From the NCBI GenBank assembly GCA_002030045.1, contig LQBI01000001.1:1-64000 (forward strand): 64,000 nt of DNA, in the 5' to 3' direction. The translations under genes and the position numbers were made by a program. Under the pieces are notes generated by a model. That model worked only from the letters and a program-made list of their open reading frames with translations, was not told where the DNA came from and searched no databases. This stretch comes from Candidatus Aegiribacteria sp. MLS_C. GTDB lineage: Bacteria; Fermentibacterota; Fermentibacteria; Fermentibacterales; JCC-6. Each line of letters starts with the position of its first letter. The stretch's first letter is position 1. Positions 36,194 to 44,674 of the stretch are shown here, in pieces.

Positions 36194-36199
36194 ATTATA
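36194..36199 (-). promoter_or_regulatory. Promoter -10 for the trehalose enzyme gene
   Basis: TATAAT reads on the minus strand at 36199-36194, about 80 bases before the chosen start, in a strikingly AT-rich block (36170-36230) of an otherwise GC-rich window. No clear -35 hexamer. The remaining gap up to 36329 shows nothing else I can name. Confidence 0.5.
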
Positions 36200-36329
36200 C
36201 ATAAAAATGCATATCCATTTATAGAATATACGACGACGGACTGAAGTCAATGGCAGTCAGTGGTCAGTTCCGGGAGCATCAGGCGCGGAAACCGGAAACG
36301 GATGGTACACCGTCCGGGGAAGTGCCGTC

Positions 36330-37619
36330 TCAGGGTCTGAGCAGCCTCGTGACCGGTGTTCTGAGTATCCGTCCGAAGAATACGTACGCGATGCCGGTTG
36401 AGATCAGGAGCATGAATCCTGTTCCGGCCGCCAGCCAGCCGATGGGGAATACGGCGAGGCTGTCCACAGAGACACGCAGCACTGAACTCAGTGACAGCAG
36501 CGCGCTGCTCGCGCCCCAGGCAAGCAGACAGCCCAGGGCGGCTCCCAGTATCATCGTCAGTGCCGACATGAAGAGTATCTGGAATGCGAAGATCATCGCG
36601 AGACGGTTATGCGGAGTGCCGAGTGCCATCAGCACCCCGAGGGCGAACCTCCTGTTCCTGAGGTCCATTACCAGGGTATGGATCGCGCTGGAGAGTGCGG
36701 AAAGGAGTATCGCCCCTGCCAGCGCAGACAGGGCGGCGGTAACAGAGCCTACCAGTATCTCCGCCTTCTGCGCGATGCCCCTGCGGGTCTCTGCCCTCAG
36801 ACCCATTTCCTCCACCAGGCGAACGATCTCCGGGACGTCCTCGGCCCTCTTCGCGGTGACCACCAGTGCGCTGTAGCGCCTGGTCCCGTCGGGTATGTAC
36901 ATGCTGTTGACCTGGTCGACGAACTCGAAGGGGACGCCGATGGCGAAGAGGTTCATGTTCCTCGAAGTGGCCTCGATCCTGGCCCTCACCGTTATCGGGG
37001 GTCTGTCCATCTCGGCTATGGAACTCATGCCCAGGGTCACAGTGCACTCGATCCCCAGGACGCCCTCGGGAGTGAGGCCTATCAGGTCGTTCGGCTCGGC
37101 GAAACCGGCGTTGTAGAGCAGCAGAAGGTTCTCGCTCAGTATTATGGGGAGGAACCTGTCCGCCGAATCCGCAAGAGTGTACGACCAGTCTATGTCCTTG
37201 AGGAGCGAGTCTCCAAGGAACTGGCCCGTCACGCCTTCCAGGGTGATGTCGGTGTAGTAGGGCTGTCCTCCCAGGAGGCCCTTGAGGTAGGCCGGCACAC
37301 GGGCGTATATCTGCGGGTCTATCCTCTGCACGAGCAGGGAGGATTCCAGCTCGTTCCTTGCCTCCTCCGTGATCTCGACGCCGCCGCTCTCGGTCTGGAA
37401 GAAACCGGCCTGCACGCCGGAAGGGGTCACCCTCACCTGCTCCGCCGGGAGGTCTGTGGAGAGGAACCTGTCCAGCAGGTTCTGCACGCCGAGTCCGATG
37501 GCTATGAAGAAGACCAGGAGCAGTGAGGCAACGAAGAGCATTCCCTGGCTGAATACGTAATCCCTCCAGTGCCCGCGGTTCCACAGGTGGAGCGCGGTCC
37601 TGGTCTCAGTCCACTTCAT
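36330..37619 (-). CDS. ABC transporter permease, LolC/E-MacB (FtsX-like) family
   Basis: 429 residues. One N-terminal membrane helix (MLFVASLLLVFFIAIGLGV), a ~250-residue periplasmic domain, and three C-terminal helices (about 285-305, 330-360, 385-415) give the four-helix type VII ABC layout. These transporters perform mechanotransmission, lipoprotein release or efflux rather than classical import. The start overlaps the ATPase gene by 14 bases, so the pair is co-translated. Only one permease is present, so a homodimer as in MacB, or a single-gene LolCE equivalent, is likely. The cargo is unknown. Confidence 0.82.
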   Translation of the reverse strand: MKWTETRTALHLWNRGHWRDYVFSQGMLFVASLLLVFFIAIGLGVQNLLDRFLSTDLPAEQVRVTPSGVQAGFFQTESGGVEITEEARNELESSLLVQRIDPQIYARVPAYLKGLLGGQPYYTDITLEGVTGQFLGDSLLKDIDWSYTLADSADRFLPIILSENLLLLYNAGFAEPNDLIGLTPEGVLGIECTVTLGMSSIAEMDRPPITVRARIEATSRNMNLFAIGVPFEFVDQVNSMYIPDGTRRYSALVVTAKRAEDVPEIVRLVEEMGLRAETRRGIAQKAEILVGSVTAALSALAGAILLSALSSAIHTLVMDLRNRRFALGVLMALGTPHNRLAMIFAFQILFMSALTMILGAALGCLLAWGASSALLSLSSVLRVSVDSLAVFPIGWLAAGTGFMLLISTGIAYVFFGRILRTPVTRLLRP

Positions 37620-38271
37620 GGAGAATGCCGTCCCTGAGTTCCAGTACCCTGTCGGCCCTTTCCAGAACTGCCCTGGAATGGATGACGGCTATCAGTGCGA
37701 ATCCCTGCTCCCGCCTGAGGTCGTCCAGGAGGTTGAACAGTGTCTGCTCGCTCTCCGCGTCCAGGCTGGCGCTTGGCTCGTCTGCCATAAGGACCGAGGG
37801 TCCGTTGGCAAGGCCGCGGGCCATGGCGACCCTCTGGCGTTCACCTCTGGAGAGAAGGGTGGTGGGGGTCTCGTCCGCCCTTATCGAGAGCCGTGAAAGA
37901 ACTTCCGCCGCCTGTGTCCTGGCCGTTCCGAGGTCCCTGCCTGAGAATACGGCCGGAAGTATCACGTTCTCCAGTGCGGTCAGCTCCGGAAGGAGGTGGA
38001 AGTCCTGGAAGACGAACCCCAGGTACTCCCTCCTCAGGGCGGCGAGTTCCGGCGGGGAGAGCAGGGCAGTGTCCCTTCCCGAAATCTCCAGCCTGCCGCC
38101 GTGGTCCAGGTCGTGTGTTCCCAGTATAGCGAGCAGGGTGCTCTTTCCCGCACCGCTCCTGCCCACTATGGCGAGGAATTCACCTGGGCGGACGTCCAGG
38201 TCGAGTCCTTCAAGGACCCGTATGTCGCCGAACTCCCTCTGAATGTCCCTGGCCCTGATGATGCTGTCCAA
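37606..38271 (-). CDS. ABC transporter ATPase, LolD/MacB type
   Basis: 221 residues from a TTG at 38271 (GGGAG upstream). Walker A is GRSGAGKST, the Q-loop VFQDFHLLP, the signature LSRGERQRVAMARGL, Walker B VLMADEPSASLD, and the switch histidine lies in IHSRAV. The signature has Arg where most family members have Gly (LSGGE). Length and order match LolD/MacB-N partners of FtsX-like permeases. It is the first gene of a two-gene operon. Confidence 0.9.
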   Translation of the reverse strand: MDSIIRARDIQREFGDIRVLEGLDLDVRPGEFLAIVGRSGAGKSTLLAILGTHDLDHGGRLEISGRDTALLSPPELAALRREYLGFVFQDFHLLPELTALENVILPAVFSGRDLGTARTQAAEVLSRLSIRADETPTTLLSRGERQRVAMARGLANGPSVLMADEPSASLDAESEQTLFNLLDDLRREQGFALIAVIHSRAVLERADRVLELRDGILHEVD

Positions 38272-38314
38272 CGAGGACTCCCTGCGTGACGAGTTATGCC
38301 CGAATCCCAGCAGG

Positions 38315-38344
38315 ATGATACCATCCCCTTCTTCCCCCTGTCAA
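38315..38344 (-). promoter_or_regulatory. Promoter of the ABC transporter operon
   Basis: On the minus strand a perfect TTGACA (38344-38339) and TATCAT (38320-38315, five of six matches) are separated by 18 bases. The transcription start would be about 37 bases before the TTG start codon at 38271. Confidence 0.62.
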
Positions 38345-38403
38345 TGTGAAAAGGGACGGAGGAATTTTATCCAACAGTGGTATAATAAAATGATAAATGA
38401 GAA

Positions 38404-39501
38404 TCAGATCCTCAGCACCCTGGACGTGACCGTACCTGTACCTGTACGAAGAACCAGGAAATAGAGACCCGGAGGTACTTCGCGGCCCGAGACGTCCCGA
38501 CCGTTCCATTCGATACTGTGATAGCCTATGGAGAAGTGTTCCGCATCGACCAGGGTCCTTACCTGTCTGCCCGAGGCATCGAAAACGTATAGCGCAACTT
38601 CGGCATCGCAGGAAAGGGAGAAGCTCAGTTCCGCTGTCTCGAAGAAAGGATTGGGTGAGATCTTCACATTGCCCGGGGTCGGAACGGTTCCGCCGTGGAC
38701 GAGGGACGAGGGATCGTACACAAGCAGTACGAATTCCGGATGGTCGATGAAAGGGTTGCGGTTGCTCTGGATTTCGTACACCGCGTCGTTGCGCTCGGTC
38801 TCCTTTTCACTGACCGGATCGGATAGATGCCATGCTATGAGCATCTCCTCCGCCCAATCGGCGAGAACCGCTCCTTCCGCCATGGCACTGCCGGGCCATC
38901 CCGCATCCTCACCCAGGTACCTTGTCGCCATGTAGAAGTAGTTCCTTGCGAAATCACCCTTGTATCCGTCTATGGGCTCAAAGGCCATTCCAGTATAACC
39001 CGGCCAGGAGCAGGGCCCCAGCCTGCTTCCGTTCATCGATACCCATGTGGGCGACTCCACCTCCCCGTAGGGGTAGTTGGCTCGTCTGTTGTTTACGTAG
39101 ATGTCAGTTGGTACTATCTGGAACATGTCCGTGTACATGGGGAGGACCACGCCGCCGAACCAGCTCTTGGGCCATGAATGCTCCCTGTTGTAGCCCTCGC
39201 TCTCCCCGGACGCCGAGCCCCCCTGGTCGTCTCCAAGGGTATAGATGTAGGGCGGCGTTCCTCCGGGGACATCGGAGTACATGTCCCAGACCAGGCTGTC
39301 ATCCCTTTCGTCGGTGGTGAAGAACGCCAGCCAGACCTCATCGTAGGTTATGCTGCAATGGCCGTCGATGATGTCGTGCAGGGCCTGCTGGAGTTCGGGA
39401 CCGGTGAGCCCGGAGGCGGGATCGTAGTATCCAGGCGGAGGGTCCGCTGGCAGTACCTGAGGGAGAAGAAGAACAAGAGACAGATTAAAGAACTTTCGCA
39501 A
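38404..39501 (-). CDS. Secreted endonuclease I (EndA/NucM-like) with PNP sorting domain
   Basis: 365 residues from a TTG at 39501: GGACGGAGGC lies eight bases upstream and the result starts directly with a signal peptide (RKFFNLSLVLLLPQVLP); a frame from 39543 is less likely. The catalytic region has YNREHSWPKSWF, the signature of the His-Me finger endonuclease I family. The last ~90 residues run from ISPNPFF through VFDASGRQVRTL to PPGLYFLVL, a T9SS/FlgD-Ig type sorting domain. It should degrade extracellular DNA or RNA, perhaps for nutrients. Last gene of a three-gene minus-strand operon of secreted proteins. Confidence 0.86.
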   Translation of the reverse strand: MRKFFNLSLVLLLPQVLPADPPPGYYDPASGLTGPELQQALHDIIDGHCSITYDEVWLAFFTTDERDDSLVWDMYSDVPGGTPPYIYTLGDDQGGSASGESEGYNREHSWPKSWFGGVVLPMYTDMFQIVPTDIYVNNRRANYPYGEVESPTWVSMNGSRLGPCSWPGYTGMAFEPIDGYKGDFARNYFYMATRYLGEDAGWPGSAMAEGAVLADWAEEMLIAWHLSDPVSEKETERNDAVYEIQSNRNPFIDHPEFVLLVYDPSSLVHGGTVPTPGNVKISPNPFFETAELSFSLSCDAEVALYVFDASGRQVRTLVDAEHFSIGYHSIEWNGRDVSGREVPPGLYFLVLRTGTGTVTSRVLRI

Positions 39502-39518
39502 ATAAAATGCCTCCGTCC

Positions 39519-40496
39519 CTATTTGAGCAGAGTGAACTGACATGTGGATTCGACGTCACTACGGGTCACCCGCAGTATGTAGGTACCGGCGGGATGACCT
39601 TCCATGTTCAGGGGCACCTGATGGTCCCCCTCCGGCAGGTGTCCGGTGAATGCTTCCGCCACCGTCCTTCCGGCCATGTCCGTCACGGTTATCGAGACCT
39701 CTCCGGGTGAGGGCAGCTGAACGGATACCACAGCGCTTCCCGAGACCGGGTTCGGCATCGATACTTCGACGGCATGCTCGGGTTCGTCTCCGGAGACCCC
39801 GCCCATGTCGCAGCAGTACCTGTGTATCATTCCCATCTCCGGGTCGCTGAACCAGAACCTGTTGCCCTCCCCGCATGTCCCTACCCCCACCGCGGATTCG
39901 CATTCTCCGGGCTGGAACCATATCGGTTCGTAATCAGAGGGACCCCAGTATATCCTGACAGGAGATACGGAGTCCTCGCAGGCCACGGCCACCTGGTCGT
40001 AGTACACCACGCCTATGTCGTGTATCTGCGGGCAGCCCTCCAGGGCCAGGAACTGGGTGAACGGCCCCGACCCGAGGGGCAGGTCGGTCCTCCAGACGAT
40101 GTTCGTGGAATCGTCTGCTATGAACAGGTCCTCCCACGGGCAGCTGAGACCGGAGATGCTGTAAATGCCGCTGTCGGAGACGTCATAGGTCCCGATGGAG
40201 TCACCATAAACAGACATGACGTATATCATTGCCGTACCGCTGCCGGCGAACATGAGGCTGTCCCCCTTCATCGCCAGTCCCACCGGGCTGAAGCCGGTGA
40301 ACGGAAGGGGGATGGTGTCGTATACCTCTCCGGTCCAGCCGTTCATGTGGAATACCACGTCCAGCATGGAGTCCACGGCGAAGACCCCTTCAGTGATACC
40401 GGTTATGTGATCGCCGGGTGCCGGACAGCTATTCTCGATGAACTGTGCCGATGCGATGGCTGCCGTCAAGAACAGAAGAGTGAATGAAATCCTCAT
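39519..40496 (-). CDS. Secreted propeller-like protein with PNP sorting domain
   Basis: 325 residues. Signal peptide MRISFTLLFLTAAIASA. The middle part has repeated strands such as VFAVDSMLDVVFHMNGWTG and DLFIADDSTNIVWRTD that fit a beta-propeller of the YncE/SMP-30 type, though no catalytic residues stand out. The last ~85 residues begin at MPNPVSGSAVVSV and contain VTDMAGRTVAE and HPAGTYILRV, a type IX-like sorting domain. It lies 17 bases from each neighbour in one operon. Function unknown. Confidence 0.65.
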   Translation of the reverse strand: MRISFTLLFLTAAIASAQFIENSCPAPGDHITGITEGVFAVDSMLDVVFHMNGWTGEVYDTIPLPFTGFSPVGLAMKGDSLMFAGSGTAMIYVMSVYGDSIGTYDVSDSGIYSISGLSCPWEDLFIADDSTNIVWRTDLPLGSGPFTQFLALEGCPQIHDIGVVYYDQVAVACEDSVSPVRIYWGPSDYEPIWFQPGECESAVGVGTCGEGNRFWFSDPEMGMIHRYCCDMGGVSGDEPEHAVEVSMPNPVSGSAVVSVQLPSPGEVSITVTDMAGRTVAEAFTGHLPEGDHQVPLNMEGHPAGTYILRVTRSDVESTCQFTLLK

Positions 40497-40512
40497 TCTC
40501 GACCAACTCCGA

Positions 40513-41355
40513 TCATTCCAGGCCGTAGAACTCGGCCAGGTAGGCTATAGCACTGTCAGGCGGTATGCCGGTGTCGCTGAATCCTGCCGATAGAGAGGTT
40601 ATGTAACCGCCCTCCCTCACCATCCTGAGTTCAACAGTCAGCCGACCGGGCCGGTCGTCGGTCACATCCATGTAGAGACCCGCCGCTCTGAGTCCCAGGT
40701 CGGCGATGAAGTTCCTGGCGAAGTTCAGGTAGCTATTCTGCTGCCTGGTCAGCATGCCCGTCGGGATCACCGAAAGGAATCCGATGGAATTCCTCGATGC
40801 CAGGACGGTGAGGTCGGCTTCGGACTGGGATATGGACACCAGATCGCTGTCGGCGGCAAGTGACTGGCTCGCGTCCATGGATAGCCAGCGGGAGGCCGAA
40901 CGGTCTGCGCCACTGCCTGTGACCAGGCATGCCCATCCGTCCCTTTCGGCGACCGAACCCAGGATGCTCCCCCGGCTGTCTACCAGATCGTAACCGGTCT
41001 CGGTTTCCCGGATCCGGCCGCCGAAACCTGAGCCCGCGATTGCAGCCATTTCCCGGGCATCCACCCGTCTGCTCAGGAACAGCAGCTGGGGCGAGAGGTC
41101 AGTGAGGTTCACCCCCAGCAGGCTGACACCGAACCCGCCCCTTGCGTGAAGGGAATCCACGAGCCAAACTGGAAAGAGATCCCCGGCGCTCCCGGGGATG
41201 AGGGATACGTCCATCTCCTCGCTTATATGCGCGTGGAGGAAGCAGAGACCGGGCACCACCTTCAGCTCGTCGGCCACCGAATGTCCTCCACTGCAGGCAG
41301 CGACGCAGAGGACTGCGAAGGTGATGCACGCCAGGAACCTGGCAGGTACGTTCAT
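40513..41355 (-). CDS. Lipoprotein of unknown function
   Basis: 280 residues from the ATG at 41355, which has GGAGGG seven bases upstream; a GTG six bases further up is too close to that site. The N-terminus (MNVPARFLACITFAVLCVAAC) is a signal peptide ending in a lipobox, so the mature protein should be lipid-anchored. The body recalls DUF3352-like periplasmic proteins in general layout, but I could not confirm any family. First gene of the operon with the propeller and endonuclease I. Confidence 0.55.
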   Translation of the reverse strand: MNVPARFLACITFAVLCVAACSGGHSVADELKVVPGLCFLHAHISEEMDVSLIPGSAGDLFPVWLVDSLHARGGFGVSLLGVNLTDLSPQLLFLSRRVDAREMAAIAGSGFGGRIRETETGYDLVDSRGSILGSVAERDGWACLVTGSGADRSASRWLSMDASQSLAADSDLVSISQSEADLTVLASRNSIGFLSVIPTGMLTRQQNSYLNFARNFIADLGLRAAGLYMDVTDDRPGRLTVELRMVREGGYITSLSAGFSDTGIPPDSAIAYLAEFYGLE

Positions 41356-41432
41356 TGACACTCCCTCCGGGACGTTGTAGCTTACTTCTCCACTAATGCT
41401 ACAGGTTACCTTTCGCCTGCGTCAATGTTCCG

Positions 41433-41535
41433 GGTTCTTCGTGAGTACCCGGAAGAGCCTGGAGTTCCGGCAGGAACAGTCGACTTTTCCGGTTCTTCGT
41501 GAGTACCCGGAAGAGCCTGGAGTTCCGGCAGGAAC
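41433..41535 (+). repeat. Two exact 45-bp direct repeats
   Basis: Copies at 41433-41477 and 41491-41535 are identical over 45 bases and separated by 13. Each begins GGTTCTTCGTGAG and ends CCGGCAGGAAC. Inside each copy there are two inverted repeats: TCTTC/GAAGA, and GTTCC-GGCA-GGAAC. They lie between the divergent lipoprotein gene and the tRNA cluster. Nothing else is seen at 41356-41432. Confidence 0.9.
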
Positions 41536-41541
41536 TCCCTA

Positions 41542-41578
41542 GCTCATTAACGCATGTACACACCTCTGCTTAATGAGC
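41542..41578. repeat. Inverted repeat upstream of the tRNA promoter
   Basis: GCTCATTAA (41542-41550) and TTAATGAGC (41570-41578) are perfect nine-base arms around a 19-base centre, ending seven bases before the -35 element of the tRNA promoter. It could be a protein-binding site or the hairpin of a terminator-like element. Confidence 0.7.
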
Positions 41579-41585
41579 CGGAATC

Positions 41586-41614
41586 TTGACAGCAGCACAG
41601 GCTTTCTTTATGCT
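41586..41614 (+). promoter_or_regulatory. Promoter of the tRNA-tuf operon
   Basis: A perfect TTGACA (41586-41591) and TATGCT (41609-41614) are separated by 17 bases. The tRNA-Thr gene begins 13 bases after the -10 element. This probably drives the four tRNAs and tuf. Confidence 0.7.
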
Positions 41615-41627
41615 TCAGGTTCGCTTC

Positions 41628-41703
41628 GCTGGCGTAGCTCAACTGGTAGAGCAGCTGATTTGTAATCAGCAGGTTATGGGTTCAAGTCCCTTCGCCAGCT
41701 CCA
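41628..41703 (+). tRNA. tRNA-Thr (anticodon TGT)
   Basis: 76 bases with encoded CCA. The acceptor arms GCTGGCG and CGCCAGC pair fully. The anticodon stem is GCTGA/TCAGC with loop TTTGTAA, and GGTTCAAGT is in the T arm. Reads ACA codons. Confidence 0.96.
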
Positions 41704-41742
41704 TCTGGGGATAAAGTGGCGTGCGGATAGATATCAGGAGCT

Positions 41743-41828
41743 GGCGAGGTTCCCGAGCGGTCAAAGGGGGCAGACTGTAAATCTGTTGGCAATTGCCTTC
41801 GGTGGTTCGAATCCACCCCTCGCCACCA
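41743..41828 (+). tRNA. tRNA-Tyr (anticodon GTA)
   Basis: 86 bases with a long variable arm, as bacterial tRNA-Tyr has. Acceptor GGCGAGG pairs with CCTCGCC, followed by A and the encoded CCA. Anticodon loop CTGTAAA on stem GCAGA/TCTGT. Confidence 0.96.
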
Positions 41829-41890
41829 TCCTGATGAGGCGATCGATTGAAGAATTGCGGGCCCTACTTGGCCTGAAGCCGGCATGGCAG

Positions 41891-41966
41891 GCGGGAGTAG
41901 CTCAGTTGGCAGAGCATCAGCCTTCCAAGCTGAGGGTCGCGGGTTCAAGCCCCGTCTCCCGCTCCA
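41891..41966 (+). tRNA. tRNA-Gly (anticodon TCC)
   Basis: 76 bases with encoded CCA. Acceptor GCGGGAG/CTCCCGC; anticodon stem TCAGC/GCTGA with loop CTTCCAA. Reads GGA and GGG codons. Confidence 0.96.
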
Positions 41967-42051
41967 GCCGCGCCTGCTGATCGTGTTATTGAGGCGGAAT
42001 ACCGCCGGGGGAAAGGGCCTGCGGGCCATTTCTGATGAAAGAGACTGCCGG

Positions 42052-42127
<76 letters not shown>

Positions 42128-42211
42128 CGCGGCTTGCAGTGGGCAGTCAGTTATAACGGGGCAGATAGAGCATCCGAGGATGCATTGTTATGGAGAGGAA
42201 AAGGAGAGAGC

Positions 42212-43411
42212 ATGGCCAAGGAGAAGTTTGCGAGGACCAAACCTCACGTCAACGTGGGTACCATAGGTCATATCGATCATGGTAAGACCACACTCACAGC
42301 TGCGATCACCAAGTGTCTCTCCACGCAGTTCGATAACGTGAGCTTCGTGGAGTTCGACCAGATCGACAACGCCCCTGAGGAGAAGAAGCGTGGTATTACC
42401 ATCGCCACTTCCCACCAGGAGTACGAGACCGCGAACAGGCACTACGCCCACGTGGACTGCCCGGGCCATGCCGACTACATAAAGAACATGATCACCGGTG
42501 CGGCCCAGATGGACGGCGCAGTCCTGGTGATAGCCGCTAACGACGGTGTCATGGAGCAGACGAAGGAGCACGTGCTCCTCGCCCGTCAGGTGAACGTGCC
42601 CAGGATGGTGATCTTCCTCAACAAGGTCGACATGGTGGACGACGAGGAACTCCTGGAGCTGGTCGAGATGGAAGTCGGGGAGCTCCTGGACAAGTACGGT
42701 TTCGACCCCGAGTCCCCCATCATCAGGGGCAGCGCACTCAAGGCCCTCAACTCCAGCGGTCTTCCCGATGACGCGGACGCCAAGTGTGTATACGATCTGA
42801 TGGAAGCCGTCGATGAGTGGATCCCCACTCCTCAGCGCGAGACCGACAAGCCCTTCCTCATGCCCGTGGAGGACGTGTTCTCCATCGAGGGTCGCGGTAC
42901 CGTCGGTACCGGAAGGATAGAACGAGGCATCATCCACACAGGTGACAAGGTCGAGAGGGTCGGAATACACGAGACCATAGAGACCGTCTGCACAGGTGTC
43001 GAGATGTTCCGCAAGATCCTCGACGAGGGTCAGGCCGGTGACAACGTCGGACTGCTCCTCAGAGGCATCAAGAAGGACCAGCTCGAAAGAGGCATGGTGC
43101 TGGCCAAGCCGGGTTCGGTGACACCTCATACCGAGTTCGTCGCGAACATCATCGTGCTGAGCGAGAAGGAGGGCGGACGAAACAAGCACTTCAAGACCGG
43201 TTACCGTCCCCAGTTCTACTTCCGCACCACCGACGTGACCGGCGAGATACATCTCCCCGAGGGACGCGAGATGGCCCTGCCAGGCGACAATATCGACGGC
43301 GTAACCATCAACCTCATAACTTCGATCGCAATGGAGGAAGGTCTCCGTTTCGCCATCCGTGAGGGCGGCAGGACCGTCGGCCACGGTGTCGTTGACAGGA
43401 TACTGAAGTAG
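42212..43411 (+). CDS. tuf: Elongation factor Tu
   Basis: 399 residues from the ATG at 42212 (AAGGAGAGAG upstream). Delivers aminoacyl-tRNA to the ribosome as a GTPase. G1 is GHIDHGKT, the switch region [15 protein letters not shown]3 DCPGHAD, G4 NKVD, G5 SALK; domains II and III follow ([24 protein letters not shown]). The normally near-invariant ADGPMPQT stretch after G3 reads NDGVMEQT (residues 110-117). The gene lies between the tRNA cluster and rpmG; no second copy follows fusA. Confidence 0.98.
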   Translation: MAKEKFARTKPHVNVGTIGHIDHGKTTLTAAITKCLSTQFDNVSFVEFDQIDNAPEEKKRGITIATSHQEYETANRHYAHVDCPGHADYIKNMITGAAQMDGAVLVIAANDGVMEQTKEHVLLARQVNVPRMVIFLNKVDMVDDEELLELVEMEVGELLDKYGFDPESPIIRGSALKALNSSGLPDDADAKCVYDLMEAVDEWIPTPQRETDKPFLMPVEDVFSIEGRGTVGTGRIERGIIHTGDKVERVGIHETIETVCTGVEMFRKILDEGQAGDNVGLLLRGIKKDQLERGMVLAKPGSVTPHTEFVANIIVLSEKEGGRNKHFKTGYRPQFYFRTTDVTGEIHLPEGREMALPGDNIDGVTINLITSIAMEEGLRFAIREGGRTVGHGVVDRILK

Positions 43412-43445
43412 AAGAGAACGGTTACGCACAAAGACAGGATATGAA

Positions 43446-43595
43446 GTGAGGGTAATAATCACGCTCGCCTGCGAGGAATGTCGAAGGCGCAACTACACAA
43501 CTACCAAGAACCGCCGGACCACCACGAACAGGCTGGAACTTAAGAAGTACTGCAGGTTCTGCAGCAAGCATACCCTTCACAGGGAAACCAAGTAG
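43446..43595 (+). CDS. rpmG: 50S ribosomal protein L33
   Basis: 49 codons from a GTG at 43446. The translation runs [18 protein letters not shown]...[21 protein letters not shown], with the two CxxC pairs of the zinc-binding L33 form. Its place between tuf and tRNA-Trp/secE is the standard bacterial order. Confidence 0.95.
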   Translation: MRVIITLACEECRRRNYTTTKNRRTTTNRLELKKYCRFCSKHTLHRETK

Positions 43596-43614
43596 TACGA
43601 GCGGGAGACAGCGC

Positions 43615-43690
43615 AGGGCAGTAGCACAATTGGCAGTGCACCGGACTCCAAATCCGGCGGTTGAGGGTTCAAGTCCTTCCTGCCCTGCCA
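43615..43690 (+). tRNA. tRNA-Trp (anticodon CCA)
   Basis: 76 bases with encoded CCA. Acceptor AGGGCAG/CTGCCCT; anticodon stem CCGGA/TCCGG with loop CTCCAAA. It reads UGG only, so UGA is read as stop here unless another suppressor exists. Confidence 0.96.
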
Positions 43691-43732
43691 TCGTCCCCCG
43701 CGAACAGTGCTTTCAGGGGAAGAGGACGTATC

Positions 43733-43969
43733 ATGGCTTCTAGAAAGAACGGGGAAGGCAATTTCATCGTCAGGGGCATCAGGGCTGCCGTTCAGTTCCT
43801 CGGAGAGGTCAAGGCCGAGCTGACGAAGGTCGCCTGGCCAACCAAGCCGGAAGTGGTGGCCTCCACATGGGTGGTCCTCTTTGCCGTTGTTGTAACTGCG
43901 GTGTGGATATTCGCCGCCGACCAGTTCTCGTCCCTGCTCATAAACGGCCTCATAGGACTGATCCACTGA
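43733..43969 (+). CDS. secE: Protein translocase subunit SecE
   Basis: 78 residues from the ATG at 43733 (GGGGAAGAGGAC upstream). The conserved amphipathic stretch FLGEVKAELTKVAWPTKPEV leads to a single membrane helix (about 45-65). It holds SecY in the Sec translocon. The short single-helix form is typical outside the gammaproteobacteria. Lies between tRNA-Trp and nusG as usual. Confidence 0.95.
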   Translation: MASRKNGEGNFIVRGIRAAVQFLGEVKAELTKVAWPTKPEVVASTWVVLFAVVVTAVWIFAADQFSSLLINGLIGLIH

Positions 43970-44011
43970 TACGACCACAGCTGCGGTTGATCGCTGAATT
44001 AGGACAGGAAA

Positions 44012-44620
44012 ATGGCAGAAGACCATAGATTAGAAGACGCAGAAGTACCGGAGGAGGCCGAAGGGTCTTCGGAGACAGCTGAAGAGGACAAGAGGTTTTC
44101 CTGGTACGTGGTCAACTCCTTCTCGGGGTACGAGAAGAGGGTGCAGAAGTTCCTCGAGGGACCTCTCAGCAGGAAGTACCCCGACCGGGTCGGAGAGGTG
44201 CTGATACCCACTCAGGAAGTGACCTCCAACGTTCGCGGCCGGAAGACCTCCAGGAAGAAGAGGCTCTACCCCGGTTACGTCTTCGTGCAGCTGGACCTGA
44301 ACCAGGAAATGATCATGGACATTCGGGCCATGAGCAACGTCAGCGGATTCCCGCCCATGAACCAGGGCAATCCGGAGCCCCTGAGCCGGGAGGAGATAGG
44401 TCGCCTGAAGGGTCAGGCCGAGGGATCCGACAAGGCCAAGGTAGTACGGGTGCCCTACTCCGTGGGACAGACCGTCAGGGTCATAGAGGGTCCGTTCAAC
44501 AATTTTACGGGGGTGGTGGAGTCCATCAACCCCGAGCGCGGCAGGGTGAGGGTAATCTTCACCATATTCGGCCGCAAGGCTCCTGTGGAGATAGATTTCT
44601 CCCAGGTCCGCCCGGTCTGA
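44012..44620 (+). CDS. nusG: Transcription termination/antitermination factor NusG
   Basis: 202 residues. Residues 1-28 are an acidic extension (AEDHRLEDAEVPEEAEGSS) before the NGN domain (RFSWYVVNSFSGYEKRV...RLYPGYVFVQLDLN). The KOW domain ends the protein (VGQTVRVIEGPFNNFTGVVESI). It binds RNA polymerase and couples it to ribosomes or Rho. AGGACAGGAA precedes the ATG. The acidic N-terminal tail is longer than in E. coli NusG (181 residues). Confidence 0.96.
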   Translation: MAEDHRLEDAEVPEEAEGSSETAEEDKRFSWYVVNSFSGYEKRVQKFLEGPLSRKYPDRVGEVLIPTQEVTSNVRGRKTSRKKRLYPGYVFVQLDLNQEMIMDIRAMSNVSGFPPMNQGNPEPLSREEIGRLKGQAEGSDKAKVVRVPYSVGQTVRVIEGPFNNFTGVVESINPERGRVRVIFTIFGRKAPVEIDFSQVRPV

Positions 44621-44626
44621 GAGGAC

Positions 44627-44674
44627 CGGCGGCGAAGAGGGCGCCGGAAGCCCTCGTTTTCGTTGCAGCCGCCG
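44627..44674 (+). promoter_or_regulatory. Structured RNA leader upstream of rplK
   Basis: An inner hairpin GAGGGC (44637-44642)/GCCCTC (44650-44655) is followed by TTTT. Outer arms CGGCGGC (44627-44633) and GCCGCCG (44668-44674) pair perfectly around it. It may be an attenuator or the L1/L11-operon autoregulatory site. Confidence 0.55.

Noticed and set aside
38381-38386. Plus-strand TATAAT in the ABC-endonuclease spacer
   Set aside because: Both neighbouring genes are on the minus strand and no plus-strand gene follows, so it is probably chance in an AT-rich spot.
41433-41535. CRISPR array
   Set aside because: Only two copies, a 13-base spacer and no cas genes.
42188-43492. Minus-strand open frame opposite tuf
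   Set aside because: EF-Tu on the plus strand is certain; the antisense frame is a shadow.
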